A DNA stretch of 64,000 nt from NCBI RefSeq assembly GCF_963576615.1, contig NC_088711.1:36968121-37032120 (forward strand), written 5' to 3'. The notes beneath the pieces were generated by a model, which was not told the DNA's origin, searched no databases, and saw only the letters and a list, made by a program, of their open reading frames with translations. The first letter of the stretch is position 1. Each line of letters starts with the position of its first letter. The DNA is from Watersipora subatra. Taxonomy: Eukaryota; Bryozoa; Gymnolaemata; Cheilostomatida; Watersiporidae. The translations under genes were made by a program, and so were the position numbers. This document shows, one piece after another, positions 25,101-39,386 of the stretch.

Positions 25101-28100
25101 TTGTTTTAAATCATAAACTTTGGTTGTATAATAGTTCAGTTTGTTCAAACCTAGCTAGATATTCTCTCAAGAAAGATTTTCAACATGGCACTGTTGAGTT
25201 CAATGAACTAAGGTTTCTTTGCACAACTTTGCGGAAATCGTGTGTAGCCAAACACCGTTTTTGGCCCAAGACTGCTCTGCTCTGATCGCTGGGGTAATGA
25301 AATACCGGAAAAATAATACACAACAGAGTAAATTTTTGAGAATTGTGTGATTGCATTAAGCTTTTGCCTAAAAAATTTAAAATGGTAAAATACGAAATTT
25401 CCTCTAGCAACTTATCTAAGAAAGCTTATAGGAAGCTTATTTGTTATAGAATTCCAAAAGCCAAATTAAACTCACTAAAAAATGGTAGTATGTAAATATG
25501 TGAATCTGTATTCACACTGTTGTTTTGATTTCATTTTATGAAACAGGTTTGAGCTTCACCAGATACTCAATCATAATATGTTTAGCTTGGATGTCAACAG
25601 TCTAGTAATATAAGGGCCAAGACTGGGATCTCATTAACAAATCCAGACTACCATATCATCAACTTAGCTGCACAGAATACAGCAAGTCATAGCTCATGTT
25701 CTACCTGCAACACAAAATTGAGCTGTCATTTACAAAGCTGTTTATTAATGAGCTTATGCAGAAGCAATGAAAGCTCTTCAGGCATGCTCTCCATCTAATG
25801 AATCCAATGAAATAGCTGGCCAAGGACTGACATGATCAACTTGCAATAGTTGTTTTAAATTTTCTATTAAACCTTGGACTTTTGTAGTAAGGAAATAGCT
25901 ATGATCAGAATATTGTTGAGTTTCAAATCTGGAATAATTGAAAAATCGCCTCATTGCATGTTATTGGTCTACTCTGGAATGTCAACAGCATAATTATTAT
26001 AGACTTATTTAATATTGAAAAAATTCATTTGAAGCAATTGAAATTTCACAAGCGTGACTAAGTTGTGTACATATTAATAATTAGAGCTTTGTATATATTC
26101 TCCTTGATAAACATAGAATTGTGTTGTGAAGCTCTTGGACTAAATAGTTGTACATGTAAAACTAGGTAAATTTATAGTATCACACCTTTTCACATTTGCA
26201 GAAAATTGGAAGGAGCTACAATAAAGGAATGTTGAAAACGGGGCAATCAGCCAAACATCGCTTTTGTAGGTAGTTTTAGATATAATTGATAACAATGTTA
26301 AAAACCCTCTGTCTAATATTATTGGTTGTATTGTTTTATTTATTATTTAGTTTTATTGTTAGCCTAAGCTCAGTCTCAGGTTAGTTGCAGTTGATATATT
26401 TTTATATACATGCTAGATGGTAAACTCGTTGGCTGTTATGCTACATCCTTTCTAATTCAGCCAGCCCAATATTATCTACTAGCCAATGCCCTAAAACCTC
26501 TGTTGGATTGTGCATAAACTGCTATCTTCCACAATCTAATACTACAATTATTTAATACTATATGATTGCTTATTTATAGCGTGGTTATACCTTGTCTCAT
26601 TAATAACAGATGCTATGAGTTACATAACTTAACTCAATGATGGGATTTATGTTGTATATGAAACAATGACGCTGTGAGTTATTGGGAGTGCTTGCTTTCA
26701 GTGTGGGCCAGCGCAACAACTAGAGTGACCTGGTAATATTACAACCACAGCTGAGAAGAACATTTTTATAGACAAGCATTTAGCTATTATTATCAGTTAC
26801 TTTGTTCTTTTAGATATCAGGATGTTTCTCTGAGCACTGTACACTATGATACCAAGCAGTCTTAATACGAATATTCTGTAATGTGCTTTTGCAGTAGAAA
26901 CAGGTAGTTGAAACCACCCCTTGATCGACAGCGAAACTCATGATGCTTTGAAATGAGTATGATTTAAATGTAAATTTATATATGGCTTGGCACTTCAATT
27001 ATGGTGGCCTTTTGAAGGGAGTGGTTTTTGGTAGAGCTTATTGTATGTCAGGTTTTGAGGCAACTGAAGCCATTCTCCCATTATCAATGAAAACAAAAAT
27101 AAAGTTTCAGCTAATCCTACAAAATTATTGGGCAATGCAGTCACAGTTGTTTAACCAATGCTTCATGGATATCATTAATGGCCAATTGATGTTTGTCACT
27201 AGTATGACTGTATTTCACCAGAGATACAATAGCTAAGAAAATTTACCATCTTGTTAAAATTCAAGAATAAACTTGACTCTGAAATCCTCTAATTGTAGCA
27301 TGTAGCTAATGTATCCAAACTGCTGCAATCTAAGCTTGAAGCTGTACTATTGACAACATTTTATTGCCTTAATATTTGAATGATGGCTTCAAACAACCCA
27401 TTCAATGGGCATTGTCTGACTCAAATCTCCTAATTCTACTTTCCTAATTCAACAAACAAAATTTAGTTTGTGGAGTCGAATATAAGTGAATAGTACAGTA
27501 TTAGTTGAGCCATCTGTAAGCTTTCTACTAGAGCTAAAAGGATGAAATACTACTTTAAATTACTACATTACACTTATTTAGGATTTTTTGCCTTGCCTGA
27601 TATCGATAAAATACACTTAATACCAGCAAAACCTTTGGTTGGGAGCAATGATCTGGCAATTGTTTTCACTTAATCTGATACATAAAAATCTTTAGTGCAT
27701 TTTATTTTACTGAGTGAAGATTGATTTTTCCTATTAAGTTGCATCGTCGTTTGTAGTACTCAGAAAATCTGTAATCTGTATGATTATTTGACATTTGTAA
27801 GTGTTGCTTAAAACATGGAGTTAAGGTAGTTATATGTGAGCCAAGGGGGTGGCCATGGTTGGCCATGAGCTGACATTTATGCACAGTATCATATAGATGT
27901 CGATTTCGCTGCTTATTGGTGCTATGTATACACAAAATTTGATTTACGTGGTAATAAGCAAAAACCATGATAGTAATGCATTCCTGACACCGCACATCTT
28001 CGCTACTGTTGCAACATCTATTTGATACTCAACCCAACTGAAATGATTAATGCATCCATAATACAATATTCAGTATAAGATAAGCTATTTGTTTTCAAGT

Positions 28101-28500
28101 CAAACCAAATAGCTACACTACACATATTGCGTGGTGGGGTAGAGGCACGGCTCTTTCCTTCTCCAAGAGAGCCTACCTAGACTAACTCATATCCATTATG
28201 TCTTTTTTTTACTTATGTTGCCATCTTAGGGTTTTTAAAATTCTCTGTATTCCTAGCTTAAAAATACAAACTAAAATCATTGCATTCCACGATTAACTAT
28301 TATTCACAGTATTTTTGGTCAATACATGTACAACAAATTGACCATGTTTTGCTTTACAGCTATAAATGTCCAATATCTATGATGATGATAAGCAGCTCAG
28401 GGGCTGGGCAGCCTATTCATCGCATTGACCAATGAAAACGAGGGAGGCATTTTCAAATCATCCTTGTAGAATTAAAGCTGGCAATGGTCATTTTGCACTT
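22119..28500. other. Long stretch with no gene seen
   Basis: AT-rich, with frequent stops in all frames. Open frames up to 97 codons (for example 27702-27995 minus) show no splice context or familiar motifs. The only structure noted is the short inverted repeat at 24960-25057. Confidence 0.4.
24960..25057. repeat. Short inverted repeat (AGCCTGGGCAAGCCCAC ends)
   Basis: AGCCTGGGCAAGCCCAC at 24960-24976 and GTGGCTTGCCCAGGCT at 25042-25057 are inverse with one missing base, and GTTGTTG/CAACAAC lies between them. The size fits a tiny foldback MITE. Confidence 0.6.
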
Positions 28501-28539
28501 GATACTGTTAAAGCGATCACCTAGTAGGATACACAACAC

Positions 28540-31500
28540 AATTGACAACTATTCAGATAATTACCAAATATATCGTAGTGACGACATAGACAATATTGAA
28601 GCAAGTAACCATGAAGAGCTTGTGTCATCTGTGCCATCACACTTTCTGCAGTCATTTGGATAATCAATTGTGAAAGCCTGTCGTGGTGAGTTTGTATAAC
28701 CTACAACATGGCACTATTTAGCCAAAAAATTATCATAAATGTCATACTAATATTTCTGTCACTAAGCAATGTAAAATTCCTGAGAACTACATCATTGGAT
28801 ATCACAAAAAATTATAGAACACACGCATACCCCTTGGAGCAAGAGTAATGGTGGCTGTATTGAGATTTTTAAGACTATTCACAATCCCAAATCTTTTATA
28901 ATTTAATATATATTAGCTGTTGTTTAAAACATATAATAGAATATTTAACCTCACAGAAACAACAGAACCACTATGAAGAAATTGCTCACATATTCAACCA
29001 AAATATATCATTTAATTTTTTATATCAATTTTATACCAAGACGTTGATGAAGATATTTTTATAGAACTGATGGAACACCAGCTGGCCAACCTTCAGCCTA
29101 ACATAATTTCAAGAACTCAAACTCTCCTTATTAGGAAACAGAAGGAGTTAAAACGAGTAAGTTGAAAAACATTAATTCAAATTGTAAGAGTACGTTGAGT
29201 AAATCAATATTCACCATTGAGTTAGATAACTCCGAATCATTAACGCAGAGTTAGATAACTCCTAATCATCTACCCTACCTACCCACATAACTATATTACT
29301 ACTTGTAGCCAGAGCTATTAGTTATGACTTGTATTATTATCATCACCCAGACCTTAACACAGAGTTAGATAGCTCCTAATCATTAACGCAGAGCTAGATA
29401 ACTCCTAATCATTTACCCTACCTACCGACATAACTATATTACTAGTTGTAGCCAGAGCTCTTAGCTATGAATTGTATTATAATTATCACTCAATTTTTAA
29501 CACAGAGTTAGGTAACTCCTAATCATTAATCCTACCTACCCACATCACTATATTGCTAGTTTTAGCACATTTACATGAGCTATTAGTTATGAACTGTGTT
29601 ATTACCTTTATGATTTTTACCTTTGTACCAATTTTTATCAATTTACCGTTGTGATTTTATAGGTGACAAGCTTGATGATGAAAAGCAATGTGTTTTGAGG
29701 GGCAAGTCAACAGCCACCAGCCTGTTTATGGAGAGACTTTCGCAAAGTACCTTGGATGAAACCAGCAGAGGAGCCATTGTATTGACAAATGAACAGGAAT
29801 GCATCTACCTGGTTTTGCCAACAGGAGCAGTGTTCCTGATGGCAACTGAGGTAGATGCATGTCTGGCCTATGTTAAGTGTTTGTTTGTGGTTAACCAGAG
29901 GTACCACATCCAAGCCCATTCATCAGTTGGGGTTCTGCATTGCATTCTACAACAACCTCTGCATTGCAGATGAGACTTCTTCAAATGATGGGGATAGTCA
30001 AGTAACAGCTTTTCTAGAACTCCAACTGATGGTATCTTGGCTGGTGTCGCTAGTACTCAATTAAAATATTTTCTCTTTTATAATTATTTGTAAACATTTA
30101 CATGTAAATGCTTCATTGCAAAACAGTTCATTTTTAACCTTTTTATTCATATTATAGCTTTAATGTTATCATAATATATTTTGCTTATACATATATTTAA
30201 CCTCAGTATTTCATGAAAATAAAAATAAGAAGTTCATAGTAATCAGTTCACTCAAGTGTGTAATTGTTTTCTCCTGGTATAAAATTACAATTTTATTGTA
30301 ATTTAAAAATGACAGTACCATGAGTGAACAGGGAGCATCCATAGCAGCACAGCACTGAATCACAGAATGATTTAGTTTTGGTTATTTCCACAAAAAGCAC
30401 CCCTGTACAACAACTTGACTATCAATCATAATATGATTGAAGAAGCCCTAGTATACCTGTACATTAGCTCAATTATCAATCATAATATGATTGAAAAAGC
30501 ACTAGCATACCTGTACAAAAGCTCAACTTTCAATCATTATATGATTGAACAAGCACTAGCATACCTGTACAAAAGCTCAACTTTCAATCATTATATGATT
30601 GAACAAGCACTAGCATACCTGTACAAAAGCTCAACCATCAATCATTATATGATTGAAAAGGCACTAGCAAAGGTGTACAAAAGCTCAGCTATCAATCATA
30701 AGATTATTTAATAGCCACAGTATGCGTTGGCATAGGTAAATCATTATTAAATGCAAATTAAATCAATTTTGAGGACAGTTTTGTCACCCTGAATTTAGAT
30801 TTATTAATGATTTAAAATTCAATCAAAATTTCTCTCTGTGTATATTTAAGGTGATTGGTATAATAATGGTTAATACTATACTTGCTTTAACCAAGAATTT
30901 ACATAATAATGTAATGTAAACTCTTGCTTTAGCATAACTTTTTATATTTATCAATATTAAATGAATCTATTGTTTGTAATTGTATTGGTAGAAACAAGGG
31001 AATTAGGAGGATAAATACAATCAAATTTATTATTTGTGACTTCCCTCAGAGCTTGACCAAGTATATCAATCTATGAGCTTTTTAATAATTTAGACATCAT
31101 GTTTTCAACATCAACAGTCAACAAGAGCTCGAGTGCATCACATAACCTGGAAATGTCTCTGTTATGTTCTGATGCACAGATGTCTTTTAGTGGGTGTACA
31201 TGGATATGGTATTCACCCTTCCTACACATTAACTCATACAATATCATATTCTTTTTAGGTTTGTGTGTGCGCATTTTATCGCGGAAGGGTTGTGTGCTGT
31301 TACTTTCTTCTACTATTTTCAGAATATACTACCAGATGGCTACACATATGAACAAAGGAATGAGTTACAGTGGAAAGAAAATGAGTTCAATTTCCATGTC
31401 AAAAAGCTCAGTAGTCAAGCCAGTATAGAAAGCTGGCTTACAAGATTTAAAAGCAATTTTCGTTTGAGAACTTGTTGCAAAAGACCCCCAACTAAGAAAC

Positions 31501-32897
31501 TGATATTCCGTGTAAGTATCAATACCCATCAAACCAAAACACTAAGTGTGCTGTATATTTTACGACTCACACAAAACCTTATCTTGTACTATGTCAATGA
31601 TTTTGAACAATGTATATGTTTGTTTAAAGCTATGGGACTGATAACAGCTGTTTATCGAAATACCCCAACTATGGGCTCTGTGTTATAGGCAGGATATGAT
31701 AACGAGAGGTTTGTTTTTTTACAAAAATTTCTTTAATAAAAGTGTACCCCAAATAGCACAGAAACCCGCACCGCATATTCAAAATTTTGTTGTTTGGTCT
31801 ATGTCTTACATGGTTTCTATTCAATGAAAGTAAGCTTTGTCATTTGCCAGGGGGTAGAAATATCATAGTGAAGGTAATATTTGAAGGAGTATACATCAAG
31901 GTACAAGCATTACTTTGTATCATATCAGAATTTGAAGCTGTGTGATCCACTCATCATCAGATATGCTGGAAAAAGGTTTGCATTTAATTGAGGGTTAATT
32001 TCCTAGATGCCTGTGCGACATATGTGAAAATACTTCCCTTCCCACTCGAAAGTTATTTGGGGAATGCCTCTAAGACAATAATTACTGGTCTCTAGACAAT
32101 GTCTCAATTCATTTCAACATATCTTTAAGAAGCCTTTTCACATTGTGCAGAGTTTTTTGCTGCTTTAAAAATCATTGTCATGAAAAAGCCAGTATATGGC
32201 ACAATATGTGTCTATAGGCTAACCTGGTCTACCGTCATGAGATTCATACACATGTTGTTTGAATCCAGGTTGCTGGTTCTGTTTATATAATGAATAGCAT
32301 TCCATGTATTTACTTGCAGGTAACAACACAAACAACTTTGACTGCTTCTGCTCTTCACCTCCTTAGTTTTTTAGGTGTATACATGGGCTATGGTCAATTG
32401 TATGTGGTGTTGCATTGCATGTCACACATATAGTGTATACCACAAAGTTCAATGCTTGGCATGAGTCTGCAATTGATATTACATACGATAAAAGATTGCA
32501 TGAAATGTTATTGTCCTTTCATTTGTCTAGTTTATACTCATTTAAGCCCGAATTGTATGGCTTTATAGCTTTATTATATATATGGCCTCTTGTATGATTT
32601 TATGTGGGCCTGTGCTGCCGAATTATTTTTTTATACTTAACATTTATGTTCGATCATTAAGGTAACAACAGCAACAATTTTGTGGAGGCAGCATTTAGAT
32701 TTCTCAAGGACACAGTTCTTCATCGAGCTAGAGCATTTAACTGTGTCCATTTGACTGAGTATCTGATCACAAAATTTGAAATATCAAGTTGTAATAAACT
32801 TCTTGATATTGCCCATGGCAGGAAAGAGTTGAGACACAGAAGGAAACGACCTGCAACCTCATCAGCAGTAATAAAGCATGTGAGTAGCAAGTGGTAG
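28540..32897 (+). pseudogene. Exon-like fragments of a transposon-derived gene (possible MULE/SWIM-type)
   Basis: Plus-strand pieces with plausible splice borders: about 29043-29155 (acceptor ACCAAG, donor GTAAGT; VDEDIFIELMEHQLANLQ), 29663-29973 (acceptor TTTTATAG; GDKLDDEKQCVLRGKSTATS), about 31320-31512 (acceptor TATTTTCAG, donor GTAAGT; LPDGYTYEQRNELQWKENEF) and 32661-32897 (NNFVEAAFRFLKDTVLHRARAF). The last piece resembles the region before the SWIM finger in invertebrate MULE-like proteins (NNxxEAxxRxLKDxxxxRxxAxN), but no SWIM cysteines are seen. An earlier piece near 28562-28662 ends in a stop. Whether these belong to one gene is uncertain. Confidence 0.35.
30415..30711. repeat. 54-bp tandem repeat, open in one frame
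   Basis: About five units of 54 bp, each with the palindrome CAATCATNATATGATTG. Because 54 is divisible by three, the array is open throughout on the plus strand and would encode an 18-residue repeat (NHYMIEQALAYLYKSSTF). No splice signals or start context support translation. Confidence 0.85.
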
Positions 32898-33699
32898 ATG
32901 AGGTGGATTAGTTCAATTTTTGTTATTGGACATAATTTTAGAGTAGGGTAAGTTGAGTTACATGGGGATGTCGTGTCAGATTTCTTGAAGGCATGCAGTC
33001 CAACTGCTTAGATAGATGCCTCCTGATGCGAGAGTTTTTGACACCACTTTTGCCTCTCGCGAGCCGTTAGGCCAGAAAAACATTTACAACATCTCTGGAT
33101 TTCAGTGAGTGACTGAAGAAACTGTTGTATTAGTCAGTCAGTACAGTCCTCGTTTCTTTCTCATCACCAGAACAAGTAATTATGACTGGGGCTCCTGAAT
33201 AATGAATGCATGAATTTTGTTTTTACATACTGGAACTTGTTAAGCCCACTCTGAGTTGTACTATTATCTGCTTACCGGCATAAAGACTTCAATAACCTGA
33301 CTTACTTTGAATGAAAAAGATAATAAGAATGGGATAAAGATTTGTGTAAGAAATGGCAACCACTGTGATAGGCACTAAGACATACCGATGAAAGCATAGA
33401 AGAGATATGAATGTAAAACAGAAAACGAATTGCAAGGCTAAAAGAAAGGTAAGAAAGTATTGTGTAATGCCGTGAATATCTAAATGTATATCGTATGTTG
33501 AGTAATGCGTATACGCCATCATCTGCTCAGAGTATATCCATAAATGTATTAATAATCTTATTCTGTAATATTATTGTAGATTACTGATTATTATTTCTGT
33601 AGCCCCATATTGACAAGGACAGGTGCTTGCAATAGTTGTTTTCATTTTATTTGGCAGATTTCTTGTCGTTATCTCTAATCTCTACTTTTATGCCTGTCT

Positions 33700-34060
33700 T
33701 CTTGTTGAAACAGATTACATAATATACTCTGTCTTGTATACCCACTGATAATAAGTATCCATAGTGTTTTATGTCTACTGTGAATGGTTATGACATACTC
33801 TGTGTTGTACATGCACACCTATTGTGAACAGGTATCACATACTCTGTGTTGTAGATCTACTATCAACTGTTACAAATATCACCTGCTTTACGTTGTACAC
33901 ATACAGTGAACATATATCACTGTATGTGTACAACGTAAAGCAGTATCACATTGTCTTCTTTTTGCATTACCAAATGTTGATTTTGTGTATTAAAACCAAT
34001 TGTGAATAGTGATTACATACTTTGTATTGTTTTACACCTCCTACTGTTTAGTACTAACTA
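33700..34060. repeat. Degenerate minisatellite (ATACTCTGTGTTGTACATACAC...GTGAACAGGTATCAC)
   Basis: Imperfect units of about 50-60 bp built on TACTCTGTGTTGTA and TGTGAACAGGTATCACA, enclosing the 61-nt palindrome. Confidence 0.55.
33883..33943. repeat. Perfect 27-bp inverted repeat with 7-nt loop
   Basis: 33883-33909 is the exact reverse complement of 33917-33943, with loop ACATATA. It is derived from the surrounding minisatellite unit. Confidence 0.97.
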
Positions 34061-34620
34061 CTGTAACTAGTAAAACATACATAGTAGTTTTGTGTTACAA
34101 AATAAAGAGAGCTCCTTTACTTTCAGAAACCTGTTATACTTATTGTTTAGCACAATACATGGAACCAGGCACACATTTTTGGTTTAAATTTTAAACTTCT
34201 TTTAAAATTAGAAATCATCGCAACAAATTCTGGTCCAAATCCCAAACAACATTCAGGTGGAAAAGGTATAGTGAGTGATCCATTTCTAAGAAGTTAAACC
34301 TTTTCATGTTTCTAGTAGAGGGCTCATTTGATGGTTCTCAGCTGTCGCTGGCACTCCTAAATTTGTGGTATGCGCACATTGAATCTTCAGTTTAATTGTA
34401 CAGTCACTCGAAGTTATGTAACATGGTCTGTTTGTTGGCAGAATGTATGGTTTGTATGGTTTTCTGGTACTGGTCTCTGTCACATGAATCCAGTGATTTT
34501 GCATTTGGAGTCACTGAAGTAAATCTTTCAAATGAATGCCTACTCGCACTGGTACATGAATGTGAAAAAGACCCAACTGAGCGTTCTACAGCGCTTAACA
34601 TATCATTTGTGTAAACTTAA

Positions 34621-35521
34621 AGGTTGACTTGCAACACAATTCACATTACAGTTATTTGGTATTAAATGATTCACCATGTCTTACTCTGTTGTGTTGTAGG
34701 TGCAAAATATGTGGAAATGTTATTAAAAGCTCAAAAACGAACATTTAATCGCAGCCATCTCGAAACCGCCGTAGATTGGAATCAGTTTGTTTCTCTAACG
34801 TAGTCAATCCATTTGGTTATTGTTTTGACACTTGATGTTCTCACTTATATTGAAAGGCCAATAAAAGGCTCAATATAAAACTTCTCGTAGCACCAGTTTA
34901 TGTCAAACACTTCAGGTTTTACCGAAGAGCCTGTATCAAATATAGATGCTCCCTACTTTACAGTTTTGTTCTGGGTTGGTCTAATCTCTAGTCTTAATCT
35001 GATCATGTGACCCCATACTTGCAGCCAAACAGCGCGAACAATTTCTGCAGCATTTGCCGACTTATCCCAGGTGACCAACGGGCTCCTCGTGTTTATCAGA
35101 GGATGATATGCAATTCTTCGAGCTGAGGTTTAAAAATTAAACGAATTTTTACAGTAAGTTTTGAGATATCAGTGCTGAAAGTAACAGCATTACAATGAGG
35201 ATGAAATAGGCGCATAATGAAAATAGACATGGTTTTATTGCATGCATGAAGTATATTTGTAAAACTATTCCGACAAATGAGGTTGCATGAAAGTGTAAAC
35301 AGAAGCCAACACGTTCAACTACATCCCATTTGAGCAGTTTTAGAAAGAGATTCTAATCTACGGCAGTTTCGTGATGGCAGCGATTAACTGTTCGTTTATT
35401 AGCTTTTAGGAGCTTGTAATCACATTTCCACATATTTCGCACCTACAACACAGCAGAGTAAGACATAGTGAATCTTTTGATACCAAATACTTGTAATGTG
35501 AATTTTGTTACAAGTCAACCT
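34621..35521. mobile_element. Palindromic MITE, copy 2 (reverse orientation)
   Basis: Same termini as the 2238-3115 copy (AGGTTGACTTGCAAC... and its inverse). The core blocks, such as the 'ggtgacca' and 'caaatatagatgct' segments, appear in the opposite order and strand relative to copy 1. There is no transposase. Confidence 0.75.
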
Positions 35522-37400
35522 ATCGTACCCAAAACTGTTCCTTTGTGAACCCATAATTCGCCGGTAGACCTGTAGTTGTCTCCCTCATTAAAAAACTAGT
35601 ACCCCGGCAGTATGGAGTAGCGTGAGAGACTGTCAGGTGTAATAACCGTATGTACAATTATTCTGGAATATCAGTGGGTGATCCATTAGCGCAGTTGTTT
35701 ATGTGTCCGTCATCCATGTTTAAAGTTGTAAGTACAAATTTCGTATGATGCAATATTTTTTTCCAAAAGAATCATCATTATACGGCTCTTATCAAGGTAA
35801 AGAGATTCAATAGAGATTAGTTTGTGGCTGAATCGTTTATCTAGTGCAGTAAATATTCACCAATGCCAGACACTATTACTAACTTCTGCACTAGCAATGT
35901 ATGCAGCATCATTTTGAGTACGTTGCCCTGCTACAAGAGTCCTTTGTTTACAGTTCTTATCATTCATCGAGGTTCTTCTAGGTATTGATAATAGCCTTGG
36001 TTGTAACCTATTGCATCTTCATTTGTCTCTATATTACTGTCTTGTTTCTAGAATGTTCTAGATGGCTGCCAACTGTTTATAAGATTTCATCAAGGCCATG
36101 TAAGAACCTGCTATCCTGTTTCCAGCTACCTTATTTATTCTGGTAGTTAGAAAGCAATGCCAGATAAATAAGTATCTGGGTTCAGACCTAGCAGCTAGAT
36201 ATGAATCTCATATGAATGCTCATGGTGTCTCCATATCCTGTATTGTTCTCTGTATTGCGTATCTTGGCACTCCCCAGTGATCATCCATTTTTAGAAAGAC
36301 AGAAATGTCTAAAGTTATATCTCCATGACAACCTCAGTAACATCATCAGTATCAGACTCATATTAAAGATAATAAACCCTCGACAGCCTGAACTTGTAAG
36401 ACTACTTCAATATATCTGTTTAGCTGAATATTTATTAATCCAGAGTTATGGGCGTGTGACTGGAGTTGTCAGACCATGTATAGCTTTCATCTATTCCAAT
36501 AATAAGGATTATTTATCATTGATCAAGTAAACCCCATGGTTTTATCACTATGGCAATAATGAGACAATAAGGTATGTATAGTGTTGGTATTTACTCTGAT
36601 AACAAGCTAACCTGATTAAGTTACCAGTATAAGAACTAGCTCAGCAAGTCACCGTAAAGACTACATTAATTTAGTATCTATCCATTGTTTTTACTATCCA
36701 TTTATTCACTTGTAAATATTTTTTAACAGAACTTCCTAATAAAAATTGTTGTACATTGATTGTATGTACAAGCTCATACGAGCTTACCTTGAAACGCATT
36801 AAGGTCATATGTCGAAGTATCACTGTATATTGGTTGTACGTGATGCTGGTGCACTTTGGAAACTTGAGGTGACCTGTGGGTTCTCTATATGCAGCCCAAA
36901 TATGTATGTGTGATAAAATACCATCTCATGTACGAGATAAGCATTTGTTTTAGCCTACACGCATTCCTAGACTTGGAGTTATCCTCTCCATGATCCTCTC
37001 AATGATGTACAACCTACACAGCTCACACTATTGAATAAGGATATGATCCACTAACAAATCTCATACTAAACACAGATTACCATTCATCTAACATGTTTGT
37101 TAGAAAGGAAGCATTCAGTTAATCTAGCCTACAAACTTGTGCTACTCATAAAGATCTCATGCAATGTCTTTGAAGGATTCATCAACATGGATATACATAT
37201 CCACTGCCAATGAGACCTGATTTGGTTATTACATACCCTCAGGTGTCCCAGTCAAGATAAAAATTACCATAATTCTTCTACAAGGTGCACATGGTTGGAA
37301 TCCAAATGCTGCTCATCTACCTCATTACGAGCCTCTCTGCATAGACTAGCATCTGAAAACATCTTAGCCAACCAAAAACATTATTAGTAATTATCCCCTG
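35522..37400. other. No gene seen
   Basis: Apart from a stretch near 36785-36830 (cattaaggtcatatgtcg, also at 55770-55800, so part of a dispersed repeat) nothing is supported. The 5' half of the Copia element may extend into the right end. Confidence 0.35.
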
Positions 37401-37419
37401 CAAGTATTTTGTCACTTTC

Positions 37420-39375
37420 CTTTGAAGGGTGTTCAGCACCAGCTCACACCACTCCATTCATCACAGCAGAACAGTGGTGCAGAGTGATACAATGGTACAA
37501 TCTGTGAGACCGCTAGAGCCATGATTGTTAAGTTTGTACTATCAAATTCACTGGGAGCTAGGGCTATACATACTGTTGTCTATGTATGAAACTGTGTTTT
37601 CACCACAATTTGCAAGAAATCAACCGCCCATTATGATGTGTAGTATGATCATAAACCTGATATCAGTTATCTCCACATAGTCAGCTGTGCTGTATAGGCT
37701 CACATTTTTATGAATCTTGCAAACAACTAGATGATAAAGCTGAAACCATGATTCAAGTTGATTACAGTGTAGTGTCTGGGTAAGAGCATAGCGATTAGTC
37801 CAGCCTGCAAAATATGAAGTTGTAGTACATCCCAATGTTATCTTCAATGAAGCTAAACTAAGAACATATACACAATATACGAGGGCAAACAACTACAATC
37901 TACAAGTGGGTGTAGAACAGCAATCAATCTGTATCAACTCGTACACCTCATCACAGTTCTTGAGGCAGAGTTGAACCGGTGAGATATGACATTGATGATG
38001 TCACTGGGCAGGGTCATTTAGCTTACTTCGCTGCTGATCTAACAGAACCAAAGTTCATATAGGAAGTGAAAGAAAACAACTCTCGACAGTAGCTAGAAGC
38101 TGCTGAGGTGGAGTACCAAGCTCATATTCATAATGGAACCTGGAAACTGATTGAACTCCTACCAAACTGTACTGCTATAGGATCTAGATAGGTATTCAAT
38201 GTCAATAATGGTGTAGACAAGAATATTTAGAAGTTAAAGGTTAGGGCCATTGGAAGGTCTTTACTTAGATCTATAGTGGTGATTATGAGAAGACAACTCC
38301 ACACGTGGTTCACCAGCTACATGTAGCTTATGCCGTCAGCCAAGATATGATAATTTTTAAGTTTATGGCAATACTGTATTTCTCAATGGTGGCATTTTAG
38401 AAGACATACATGTACATGTAGCAACATGAAGCACTCATTCCTACTAGCTAGGAACATCAGGTATGTAAGCTACAATGTTCTATATATGAACTCAACATCT
38501 CAAGTTAATTGGTTTCAAACAATCGGACACTGATCAATACACACGTCAACACTACAAAATCCAGACTAGTAATGCTGTATATGTAGACGACCTAGTTCTG
38601 ATCTCGAACAACCAGTCTGACCTCAACTTTCCCTTCAAGATGAAAGTTCTGTCTGGGTATTCAGCCTGAGTCTAGTGATGGAACACTCAAACTTCATCTG
38701 AGGCTGTACATAGAAAAGCTGTTGAGAAGGTTCAACAAGATTAGGTACAAACCCACAGCTACGCTCATGGCTGTCAATGTAAAGAAGGTGAAGAATAGCG
38801 GCAGCAGATTGGTAGACCACACGCTAGACAAATTTATTGTTGTTAGTTTGGTTTATGTTTATTACAAACCCACAGCTACCCTCATGGCTGTAGGGATGCA
38901 TTTCATCAATTACAAGTACGCTTGCTAATCACATGCACTGTGAGAGATTGTCAACAGTAATTAATGTGTGCATGATTATTCAACAAAGTGGTAAGGTAGA
39001 GTGATGTGGTGGTAGTGTGCTTGCTTTCGAATCTGATGCGCAAGTTCGATTCCTGTGTGAGGTAGTCTTTTTTCCTAACACTCTGAACGTGGCTTCAGCT
39101 TCCGGACAAACTCGGCTCTTCCCATAGTACAGATTGCAATGGTCCAATCAACTACCAGAACCAGAGAGCAACATAATGCAATAGTTCTCTTGACTGTAGA
39201 GGCAGACTATATTTAGTAGCAGCGAAAGAGGCAGCGTGGCTGACAATTATCAGAGAATATCACTGGCTCCCAATCAACAGTACTAAATGTTAACATTGAT
39301 AACTTCTCTGCCATAATCATTGCCAACAAGACCAAAGCTAGTAAATGATCTAAACATGGACATTTGATACTATTA
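37420..39375 (+). pseudogene. Decayed Ty1/Copia-like pol (integrase, RT, RNase H)
   Basis: In plus-strand order: an integrase-core patch near 37437-37500 (HTTPFITAEQ), the integrase tail near 37820-37850 (HPNVIFNEAKL), the start of the reverse transcriptase near 38110-38290 (NGTWKLIELLPN, VFNVNNGVDKN), FLNGGILEDIH near 38370-38410, the catalytic VYVDDLVLIS near 38580-38612, and RNase H near 39190-39370 (LLTVEADYI, VAAKEAAWLTIIRE, then KHGHLILLY). Many stops and frame changes separate them. A SINE head interrupts it at 39003-39062 and a Helitron abuts the 3' end at 39387. No LTRs were identified. Confidence 0.75.
39003..39065 (+). repeat. tRNA-derived SINE head
   Basis: TGTGGTGGTAGTGTGCTTG (A-box-like) and AAGTTCGATTCC (B box) spaced as in a tRNA, then a tail running to about 39140. 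It splits the Copia relic between RT and RNase H. Confidence 0.5.
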
Positions 39376-39386
39376 TATTAGACTAA

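Noticed and set aside
31071..31274. 67-codon minus-strand frame (EYHIHVHPLKDIC...)
   Set aside because: It reads plausibly, but there are no splice signals or recognised motif, and it overlaps plus-strand exon-like sequence. Too weak to annotate.
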